Part shown: positions 9,229-15,391 of the stretch, one piece after another
Numbering within the stretch: the stretch's first letter is position 1
Layout of the letters: every line of letters begins with the position of its first letter
Source of the DNA: Malikia sp.
GTDB lineage: Bacteria; Pseudomonadota; Gammaproteobacteria; Burkholderiales; Burkholderiaceae_C
Assembly: GCF_028687635.1 (NCBI RefSeq)
Contig: NZ_JAQTZS010000004.1
Coordinates: 1 to 64,000 of the forward strand
Reading direction: 5' to 3'
Length of the DNA stretch: 64,000 nucleotides
Made by a program: the position numbers and the translations under genes
Notes under the pieces: generated by a model
Seen by the model: only the letters and a program-made list of their open reading frames with translations
What the model was told of the DNA's origin: nothing
Databases searched by the model: none

Positions 9229-9626
9229 GCTGAACCACCTTTCGCCTTTGCGATGGCGGAAAGCACTTTTTTATTGACGACGCTTCGGTTCATATTTGCG
9301 CCGGACAGCAGCAGGTGATCCAGCTCAAGCGCCTCCAGCAGCTCGTTGCGCTGCACAACAACGGAAAGCTGATACTGCAGGCTGGCTTCCTCTAGCGCGG
9401 CGTCGATACCCGCCTGGCACCCGTAGTATCGATCCAAGTCATCGGTAGAGATGCCATCGCAGGCGTTCCAGCAGGCCGCCAGGCGGCGAGCGTTCGCGAT
9501 GATGGTGTCGACCGAATGTCCAAAGTGCGTGGCGCGAGCGATTTCCTTGCCGGTGTCTGCTGCAGTGATCTGGTCGAGCTCGGTCGGGTTGACGGCCAGC
9601 AGGCCTTGCGTGTGCTGAGCGCTCAT
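9225..9626 (-). CDS. Hypothetical prophage protein, 133 aa
   Basis: Contains IIANARRLAACWNACDGISTDDLDRY (cf. the ARR-x-ACxNAC-GI-TxxL pattern seen in many phage early proteins) followed by a helical segment. It overlaps both neighbours by ATGA. The role is unknown; such genes usually sit in early or replication-linked operons. Confidence 0.65.
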   Translation of the reverse strand: MSAQHTQGLLAVNPTELDQITAADTGKEIARATHFGHSVDTIIANARRLAACWNACDGISTDDLDRYYGCQAGIDAALEEASLQYQLSVVVQRNELLEALELDHLLLSGANMNRSVVNKKVLSAIAKAKGGSA

Positions 9627-10195
9627 GCTGCACCTCTCAAGTCGATGATCTCGACGTCATGCGGCCGGCAGCGGCCGGAGAAGATGGCTGAGATCCGTTT
9701 CTCCGTCAGCCGGTGCGCGCGGATGATGGTGCGCGCGGGCAGCACGTCGAGCAGGTCGCGGTAGTCCTCAAGCAGCGCCCGAACGGCCTGGGTGCCATCG
9801 GCGTCAAGACGGATCTGCCCACCGTCGAGCTTGCGGATGCCGGCGGCGGCCATGGCTGCCACAGCATCCATCAGCAGCTTGCCGCTGTCGTGGATCTGCA
9901 CCCAGTCGCCGGCGCAGTCGCGCCACCAGTTCGAGCTGACCTGGCCATGCTCATCGGGTCGCGCGTCGCCATTGCGCAGCAGGGTTTCCATCAGGTTGAC
10001 GGCATCGCTGCACAAGCGCCAGTCGTCGTTGGTCGGATTGGGCGCGGTCTCGATCGCGCGCAGGCCTTCCCACATGCGCGAGAGCTGGTGCCGGCGCCGT
10101 TCAGCGCTTAGGGGCTGGTGCGGGCTGGCCATCATCTCGTCAATGCGGCTGTAGGTGCGCACTACAGTCAGCTGGGGCTTTTTACGCTTACTCAT
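9623..10195 (-). CDS. Hypothetical prophage protein, 190 aa
   Basis: A soluble, mostly helical 190-aa protein opening with a basic MSKRKKPQLTVVRTYSR. It has tryptophans in the middle (NWWRDCAGDWVQIHDSG) and no motif I can name. Its start overlaps the stop of the ParB-like gene by four bases, so the two are probably translated together. Confidence 0.65.
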   Translation of the reverse strand: MSKRKKPQLTVVRTYSRIDEMMASPHQPLSAERRRHQLSRMWEGLRAIETAPNPTNDDWRLCSDAVNLMETLLRNGDARPDEHGQVSSNWWRDCAGDWVQIHDSGKLLMDAVAAMAAAGIRKLDGGQIRLDADGTQAVRALLEDYRDLLDVLPARTIIRAHRLTEKRISAIFSGRCRPHDVEIIDLRGAA

Positions 10196-12333
10196 GCCTG
10201 TGCTCCTTCTTCCTGGTCGACGATCAGTTCAAGCTCATCCAGGCTGAATCGGTACTCGCAATCCAGCCCGTCAGGAATGACAAACAAGTCGCCGCTGGAA
10301 TGTTGGCCGACGACCCGGCCAGCTTTTCCGATAGCGGAACCTAGGATTGCCACTCGCTTCCCGCCCAGACCAGGCCTTTCATTGACATCTGCGGGCCTGT
10401 CTCCCGCGGCCTCTGGCCGCGCTCCATCCCCTTCGCCGCCAGCGGCGGCGACTGATTCATCCTCCAAGCCCCGCATCGCGGCAGCGATGCCTGACCTGAC
10501 CTCCTTCTCGCGCGCCTTCGGCTTGGTCGGCGCCTCGGCCTTGCGCTTGCCCCGGCCGCGCCCGGGTTCGCCCTTGCGCGAGCCGCGCGCAGCAGGGCCG
10601 TCACTGGCTACTGCCTCCCCCCGCACCCCATTGGCTTGCGCAGCAGGGGGAAGGGGTAGATCCGCTTTCGCAGCCTCGGCGGCCTTCACGGCCTTGACCG
10701 CCGCGCGCGTGCGCGCCTTGACTTCGGCCTGTACGAGAGCCGGATCGATGCCGAATTCGCTCGCCACCAGCCGCAGCCCGACGTTGGTATCGGATTCGTC
10801 GAGCCAGTGCAGATAGCCCACGTCGGCAAACATCACCAGCAGCAGCACGGCCTTGGTCGGGTCGGTATCTCCGTCCTTGACCCAGTCCAGCAAGCCCTGC
10901 TTGGGCGCGACCTTGCCCAACTCAAGCAGCTTGCACAGACGCCCGCACTGCTCCTGGTTGAGCTTGTGCGCGTAGGCCATGGCCAGGTGGCGCATCAGCG
11001 CCGGCCAGGTCATCACTTCGTCGCGGCCTTCGGTGATCTCGCGCCAGGTGGTCACCAGCAGCAGCCAGCGCCACTCGGTTTCGTACTCGGTCTTGGCTTC
11101 GGCCTTGGCCTTCTCGGCAGCCGCCTTTTTCTGGTTCTGGTTGTACAGCTCCTGGTCGCCGGCTTCCTCGGCGCGGCCGGCAGCCTTCAGCAGCTGGGCC
11201 ACCACGTCGTTCGGCAGGCAGGCCAGCAGCTCGCCATCCTTGTAGGGGTTGGCGACCAACACTGGGACGATGCCTTGCTCCGCCATCACCTTGCCGATGA
11301 TGGCCCGCAGCGGCTGGCTGGTCGGGCTGTCAGCCGGATCGTCAAGCCGGCAGTGGCCGTCAACCCGGCTCTGAAAGGTCATGGGCATCAGCGCCTTGGC
11401 ATCGCGGCCTTCGATGATGACCTGGCCGCGCTCATGCGCCTCGCGCTTGGTACGGGTGGCCAGCGCCTCGCGCTTGGCCTGGTGGCAGCCCGGGTTGATG
11501 CACAGATCCTCGCCATCGACGTCGGCGAAAAGGTCCGGGTCGGCGCCGGTGCGCTTGGGGCAGGTGGCGCAGCTTCCGCTGGCCGGCACCAGGTTGGCGT
11601 CGTGGATGTCAAACGGTGCATCGCTCAGCTTGAGCATGTAGTGATTGCGCACCAGGCGCTGGGCTTGCCGGTATGACCTGGCGGCATTCTCGCCATTGGA
11701 GTCGGCGGCAATGTCCTTGACTGCCGCGGCCTGCAGCTTGGTGTCAGGGATGCGCGCGATCAGCAGCGCGTGGCTGGCGTCCATGCGACCCTGGCGCAGC
11801 GCCTCGCGTCCGTCGGGGCCCAGCTCAAGTAGCTTGAGCCGGGCATAGACGTAGCTGCGGCTCTTGCCGATCTTGGCGCCCACGGCCTCGGCGCTCAGCT
11901 GGCTGTGCCGCATCAGGGTCTCGTAGCCTTCGGCCTCTTCAAGCTCGGTCAGTCCGTCGCGCTGCAAGTTCTCGATCAGCTGGATTTCGAGCACTTCGTC
12001 ATCGGTCAGCGACCGCACCATGGCCGGCACCGTCGCCAGCCCGGCGATCTGGCAGGCGCGGAAACGGCGCTCGCCGGCGACGATCTCATGCGTCGGGCGC
12101 GGTTGCAGTCCGCCGCTGGCCGCGTGGATGTCGAAGGTCTCCTGCAGGCGGTGGCCCGGCAGCGGCCGCACCAGGATGGGCTGGTGCACGCCGGTGGCGC
12201 GGATGCTCTCGGCCAGCTCCTGCAGCTTGGCCGGGTCGAATTGCTTGCGCGGGTTGGTCGGGCTGGTCACCAGCACTGGCAGCGGCAGGTGGTCGAAGTG
12301 GTCGACCTCGGGCAGTGGGTGGCTTGGGTTCAT
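10192..12333 (-). CDS. ParB/Srx-domain protein, 713 aa
   Basis: The N-terminal third is a ParB-type CTPase/DNA-binding module: NPRKQFDPAKLQELAESIR with GVHQPILVRP, the GERRFR box (VAGERRFRACQIAGL), ENLQRDGLTELEEAEGY, and a helix-turn-helix around GAKIGKSRSYVYARLKLLEL. Near residues 250-280 comes a cysteine set (CATCPKR...CINPGC) that may bind zinc. The long C-terminal part is charged, with a basic/proline stretch near residues 560-600. ParB proteins spread on DNA around a parS site; no ParA is present nearby, so a plasmid-type partition system is not supported. Confidence 0.82.
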   Translation of the reverse strand: MNPSHPLPEVDHFDHLPLPVLVTSPTNPRKQFDPAKLQELAESIRATGVHQPILVRPLPGHRLQETFDIHAASGGLQPRPTHEIVAGERRFRACQIAGLATVPAMVRSLTDDEVLEIQLIENLQRDGLTELEEAEGYETLMRHSQLSAEAVGAKIGKSRSYVYARLKLLELGPDGREALRQGRMDASHALLIARIPDTKLQAAAVKDIAADSNGENAARSYRQAQRLVRNHYMLKLSDAPFDIHDANLVPASGSCATCPKRTGADPDLFADVDGEDLCINPGCHQAKREALATRTKREAHERGQVIIEGRDAKALMPMTFQSRVDGHCRLDDPADSPTSQPLRAIIGKVMAEQGIVPVLVANPYKDGELLACLPNDVVAQLLKAAGRAEEAGDQELYNQNQKKAAAEKAKAEAKTEYETEWRWLLLVTTWREITEGRDEVMTWPALMRHLAMAYAHKLNQEQCGRLCKLLELGKVAPKQGLLDWVKDGDTDPTKAVLLLVMFADVGYLHWLDESDTNVGLRLVASEFGIDPALVQAEVKARTRAAVKAVKAAEAAKADLPLPPAAQANGVRGEAVASDGPAARGSRKGEPGRGRGKRKAEAPTKPKAREKEVRSGIAAAMRGLEDESVAAAGGEGDGARPEAAGDRPADVNERPGLGGKRVAILGSAIGKAGRVVGQHSSGDLFVIPDGLDCEYRFSLDELELIVDQEEGAQA

Positions 12334-12890
12334 GATGCGCTCCGGGTCTGGTAGGTTGCGGCTTGGACCAGCTGGCTCATCTGCCCGCTGGTGGCCAGGT
12401 CCGACCAGGTCGCCACGCTGGCCACCGTCAGTTCCAGGCGCGTGGCCAGCTCGATCTCAAGCTGGGCGCCCTTGCTGGCCTGACTGCCAGGAAGCACCGC
12501 CAGCGCCGCGCAGTCGCACAACCCCTTGATGTCGGCGCGCATGTGCTGGGCCCAGGTTGCGCTTGCGGGCAGGCCGTTCTCAGCGGGGTTGACCACGGCA
12601 TAGCCCAGCGCGCGCAGCTGGGCCGCTGCCTCGTTGAAGGCGGGGTAGTTGTAGTCGGGCAGGCCCGTCATGGGGCCGCACAAATACAGACGCGGCCAGC
12701 CTGCGCGTGGGGTCGGCACCGATGCGTCGACCTCGGGCTGCAGGCCCCAGTCCTTGCGGGTGCGCGCCATGATGTCGAGCGCATAGGCCTGGGCTGCGCT
12801 GCAGGGGTAGCCGATGGCCGGCTGAAAGCTGCTGGTCAGGGAAACGCCGCCGGCGGGCGTGTCGGTGAGGGTCAGGGTGATCGATGGCAT
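12330..12890 (-). CDS. DUF4406-domain protein (deoxyribosyltransferase-like fold)
   Basis: 186 aa. The C-terminal half reads RLYLCGPMTGLPDYNYPAFN, then GYAVVNPAENG, CAALAVLPGSQASKGAQLEI: the pattern of DUF4406, related to nucleoside 2-deoxyribosyltransferases. Phages often carry such proteins near replication genes, and nucleotide metabolism has been suggested. The first 70 residues are unlike the family and may be a separate module. Its stop overlaps the ParB-like start by ATGA. Confidence 0.75.
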   Translation of the reverse strand: MPSITLTLTDTPAGGVSLTSSFQPAIGYPCSAAQAYALDIMARTRKDWGLQPEVDASVPTPRAGWPRLYLCGPMTGLPDYNYPAFNEAAAQLRALGYAVVNPAENGLPASATWAQHMRADIKGLCDCAALAVLPGSQASKGAQLEIELATRLELTVASVATWSDLATSGQMSQLVQAATYQTRSAS

Positions 12891-12893
12891 GGT

Positions 12894-13097
12894 TCAGGCC
12901 TTGGATGCGAGGGGAAGCGTGGTGGTGATGGCATGCCCGCGATGGAACACAAATTCGTCGCCGCGCCGGCTGGGGTGCAGCAGGTGGTCCTGGCAGCCGG
13001 TCCGCAGCGTGCTGCTGGTCCAGTCGGCGCCCAGGTAGGGCTCGTGTGGCGGGGCGCCCAGCATGGGCAGGGCAATCGGTTCGGGCTGGATCTTCAT
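12894..13097 (-). CDS. Hypothetical prophage protein, 67 aa
   Basis: Small proline- and histidine-containing protein (MKIQPEPIALPMLGAPPHEP...). It is supported by ATGA overlap with the gene upstream and a 3-bp gap to the gene downstream. No motif recognised. Confidence 0.55.
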   Translation of the reverse strand: MKIQPEPIALPMLGAPPHEPYLGADWTSSTLRTGCQDHLLHPSRRGDEFVFHRGHAITTTLPLASKA

Positions 13098-13309
13098 GCC
13101 GAAGCCCTGTCGTCAGTAGTTGCCGTTTCTGGCGCGATCTGACGCAACTCAAATCGGGAGCAGGCTGTTCCAAGTCCAGCAGCAAAGACGTGTTGCTTCA
13201 CGACAGTGACGGTGGTGCCATCAAGACGCGCGCGGATGGTGAAGGCAACCACATTCTTGAGGTCAAGGCCAATCACGGCGGCCAGCTGTTGAGCAGCAGT
13301 GATCCTCAT
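13094..13309 (-). CDS. Hypothetical prophage protein, 71 aa
   Basis: Short protein with a beta-rich centre (LKNVVAFTIRARLDGTTVTVVKQHVF). Both ends overlap neighbouring genes by four bases. Function unknown. Confidence 0.55.
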   Translation of the reverse strand: MRITAAQQLAAVIGLDLKNVVAFTIRARLDGTTVTVVKQHVFAAGLGTACSRFELRQIAPETATTDDRASA

Positions 13310-13506
13310 GCCGCCACCTCGTCCAGTCGCTCGACATCGGTCACGACACAGCCTGTCACGCCCTCGGCCTTGCGCCGCGCGTCAACCGCATCAGCTGCCT
13401 TGAGCTGGATCGACGGCAGGGCGCCGTCCTCGGTCTGGATGGTCTGGCCGTAGCCGTCCCTGGGGTCGTAGGTGCAGCGGTAGCTGCGGGCGAGGGTGAC
13501 TTGCAT
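13306..13506 (-). CDS. Hypothetical prophage protein, first gene of leftward operon
   Basis: 66 aa. The track starts at 13512, but that ATG follows AGGAG with no spacing; the second ATG (13506, MQVTLARSYRC) lies 6 nt after AGGAG and is the better start. It is first behind the operator-controlled leftward promoter. Function unknown. Confidence 0.6.
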   Translation of the reverse strand: MQVTLARSYRCTYDPRDGYGQTIQTEDGALPSIQLKAADAVDARRKAEGVTGCVVTDVERLDEVAA

Positions 13507-13530
13507 CGGCATCTCCTGTTTGACTAGAAC

Positions 13531-13560
13531 ATTATAAGATGACTGATCTTATTGATTCAA
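13531..13560 (-). promoter_or_regulatory. Leftward early promoter with inverted-repeat operator
   Basis: On the minus strand TTGAAT - 18 bp - TATAAT. A perfect inverted repeat ATAAGAT-CAGTC-ATCTTAT (13534-13552) lies in the spacer and touches the -10 box, so a bound repressor would block polymerase. TAAGA/TCTTA half-sites also occur in the repressor-cro gap. This is the expected place for the phage repressor to shut off the leftward operon. Confidence 0.75.
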
Positions 13561-13599
13561 TTTCTTATGTTTGATCCTTGTGTCGGTTTTGCATGGACG

Positions 13600-13623
13600 T
13601 AAAAAAACCGCCATCGGGCGGTT
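13600..13623 (-). terminator. Terminator of the repressor gene
   Basis: Minus strand: AACCGCC-CGAT-GGCGGTT followed by a run of T. It separates the repressor transcript from the leftward early promoter. The rest of 13513-13717 holds only this hairpin and the promoter/operator. Confidence 0.8.
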
Positions 13624-13717
13624 GGGTTGATCGGATTGACGATGGGGTTCGGTCGGCTCTAGATTGTGAGTCGATCGGGCCTGTCAGACCGCAACCTGAA
13701 TTGCAAGATCTGAGCGC

Positions 13718-14179
13718 TCACGCGACTCGGTTTTCGGCGTCCGGAGTGTCGCCGGCGCTGGCTTGCTGCAACTTCTTTAGCGTCGCTCCTGCTTCTTCCA
13801 AGGTGGCTTGACCATTTAGCCACTTGATCATGACTCCACGGCCTGCATCCTGTAGCAAGGGAGAAAGGCCGTTGATGGCAGCCTGAACCTCTGCCAGCGC
13901 ACCTTCTATGCCGCGCGGGGCAGGCATAGACCGGATGACGGCAGAGGAAGCTTTGGCGGTCGGTGTCATGTCTCCCTCGCCGGTGGCGAGCCAAACTGCG
14001 TCAACCTCGCAGGCGATGGCAATCTGGACGGTGAACGCTGATTCGTAGGCTGATGACTCGATCTGAGAAATGTTGGACTGGGACACACCCACTGCTGCAG
14101 CAAGCTGACGCTGGTTCAGCTTTGCGTGCCTGCGGGCGTCTTTCACGCGTTTTCCGAAGTCTGTTGGCATGCGGCCCAT
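13718..14179 (-). CDS. XRE-family phage repressor (CI-like, no peptidase domain)
   Basis: 153 aa from the ATG at 14179 (MGRMPTDFGKRV), chosen because AAGGTAGG lies just upstream; ATGs at 14209 or 14311 are possible. The helix-turn-helix is clear: KLNQRQLAAAVGVSQSNISQIES. The C-terminal half lacks an S24/LexA-like serine protease, so RecA-stimulated self-cleavage is not expected; induction may need an antirepressor. It is divergent from the Cro-like gene and shares TAAGA/TCTTA sites with it. Confidence 0.8.
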   Translation of the reverse strand: MGRMPTDFGKRVKDARRHAKLNQRQLAAAVGVSQSNISQIESSAYESAFTVQIAIACEVDAVWLATGEGDMTPTAKASSAVIRSMPAPRGIEGALAEVQAAINGLSPLLQDAGRGVMIKWLNGQATLEEAGATLKKLQQASAGDTPDAENRVA

Positions 14180-14214
14180 GCTGCCTACCTTGTCGATCAT
14201 AGCGCTCATGCGTT

Positions 14215-14233
14215 TAAGAAGTTGTCTTATAAT
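14215..14233 (+). promoter_or_regulatory. Rightward early promoter and operator
   Basis: A perfect TATAAT at 14228-14233 ends 6 nt before the cro-like ATG at 14240. It overlaps the inverted repeat TAAGA-AGTTG-TCTTA (14215-14229), which carries the same half-sites as the leftward operator but with a shorter spacer. Transcription would start at or next to the ATG, giving a leaderless message. No good -35 box is seen. Confidence 0.65.
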
Positions 14234-14239
14234 TTGTGG

Positions 14240-14449
14240 ATGGACTGGAAATATGTCATCGACAGAGCACAGGATCGACACAAACTGAATCAGCGTCAGC
14301 TCGCCGTGCACGCTGGATGCACACAGTCAGCCATATCGCAGCTCTACAACAGCAAGGCCGTAGATCCGCGCTACAGCATTGGAGCCAAGCTCATTGAGAT
14401 GGCAAGTACCGAGCCGGATGTCGTCGAGGCAGACAAGGCTGGGTTGTGA
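14240..14449 (+). CDS. Cro-like helix-turn-helix protein, 69 aa
   Basis: Small XRE-type DNA-binding protein: HKLNQRQLAVHAGCTQSAISQ is the helix-turn-helix, and the stretch resembles that of the facing repressor. Position, size and divergent layout are those of Cro. The track's longer start (14126) would run through the operator. With TATAAT so close, the message probably has no ribosome binding site. Confidence 0.75.
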   Translation: MDWKYVIDRAQDRHKLNQRQLAVHAGCTQSAISQLYNSKAVDPRYSIGAKLIEMASTEPDVVEADKAGL

Positions 14450-14543
14450 TTTCTTCTTCCGTCTTTCATGTTTGGTTCCTCCCTACAGCCAGTGTCGCAC
14501 CGGCCAGGAATCGTGTCACTAGCAGCATTTTCTGAGGTCTGCC

Positions 14544-15011
14544 ATGCAATTGCTCGACGCCGCCTACCACACCGTTCACGACTACCCCGGCGGCGCGCCA
14601 TCGCTGGCCCCGCGCATGGGCAAGAGCCCCCATACCCTGAACCACGAGGTCACCGGCAACGGCAGCGCCAAGTTCGGCTTGGTTGACGCGGTCAAGACCT
14701 GCCAGCTGACGGGCGACTACCGCATCCTGTACGCCTTCGCCGAGGCCTGCGGTCACGTCTGCATCCCCATGCCGGCCGATTCTGCAGCAGATGCCCAGGG
14801 AGTGCTGCACCAGATGGCCGAAGCCTCACGCGAGTTCTCGGAGCTGTGCGCCGAGGTCTGCACCTCGGCCGCCGACGGCCACATCAGCGACAACGAGCTC
14901 GAGCGCATCGGTCGCGAGCGGCTTGACCTCATGGGGGCACTGGCCCGACTGGGCGAGGCGGTGCTGTCCCTGAACCAGGCTGGCAAGCCGCGCCATCTGC
15001 GGGGGGAGTGA
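14544..15011 (+). CDS. Phage regulatory protein, CII-like family (PF06892-type)
   Basis: 155 aa. The N-terminal part AAYHTVHDYPGGAPSLAPRM with GKSPHTLNHEVTGN and TGDYRILYAFAEACG fits the phage CII-type regulatory family, which has a helix-turn-helix and activates or modulates the lysogeny decision. The C-terminal half is helical (ELERIGRERLDLMGALARLG) and may oligomerise. It is the second gene of the rightward early region. Confidence 0.75.
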   Translation: MQLLDAAYHTVHDYPGGAPSLAPRMGKSPHTLNHEVTGNGSAKFGLVDAVKTCQLTGDYRILYAFAEACGHVCIPMPADSAADAQGVLHQMAEASREFSELCAEVCTSAADGHISDNELERIGRERLDLMGALARLGEAVLSLNQAGKPRHLRGE

Positions 15012-15014
15012 TCC

Positions 15015-15308
15015 ATGCGCCCCGCATCTGAAGTCCGCACCGCGCTGCTGCAAGCCGTCCGCCATTGCCACGGCCTGGGCCAGAGCCCGACGCTGCTTGA
15101 GCTGGCCCACCAGGCCCAGGTCGGCGTGGCTGCAGCGACCCACACAGTCAAGAACCTGCGCCGCGCTGGCCTGCTGCAGATCTGCGGCACGCGCCGGGTG
15201 GCCTACCGGAACCGCCCTGTGGCGGAGTACGCGCCGGTCAGCCAGCCGATCGAGCTGGCAGCCGTGCATTCCCTGCAATCGACCCTGCACAGCTGGGTCA
15301 AACCTTAA
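15015..15308 (+). CDS. Winged-helix-like DNA-binding protein, 97 aa
   Basis: The stretch SPTLLELAHQAQVGVAAATHTVKNLRRAGLLQI reads as a winged helix (helix, turn, recognition helix, then RRVAYRNRPVAEY as wing). It lies 3 bp after the CII-like gene and ahead of the primase. A replication accessory or regulator is likely; no specific family is recognised. Confidence 0.6.
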   Translation: MRPASEVRTALLQAVRHCHGLGQSPTLLELAHQAQVGVAAATHTVKNLRRAGLLQICGTRRVAYRNRPVAEYAPVSQPIELAAVHSLQSTLHSWVKP

Positions 15309-15391
15309 CCCTCCATGACATTTGCACCAGTGCCGCCAGCGGTGGACACGCCGGCCTGGGCTGACATCACCCTGAATCCGAGAGGTGCCGC

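Noticed and set aside
10192-12333. Plasmid-type partition system
   Set aside because: Only a ParB-like protein is present; no ParA ATPase and no obvious parS array nearby, and the element has a chromosomal integrase.
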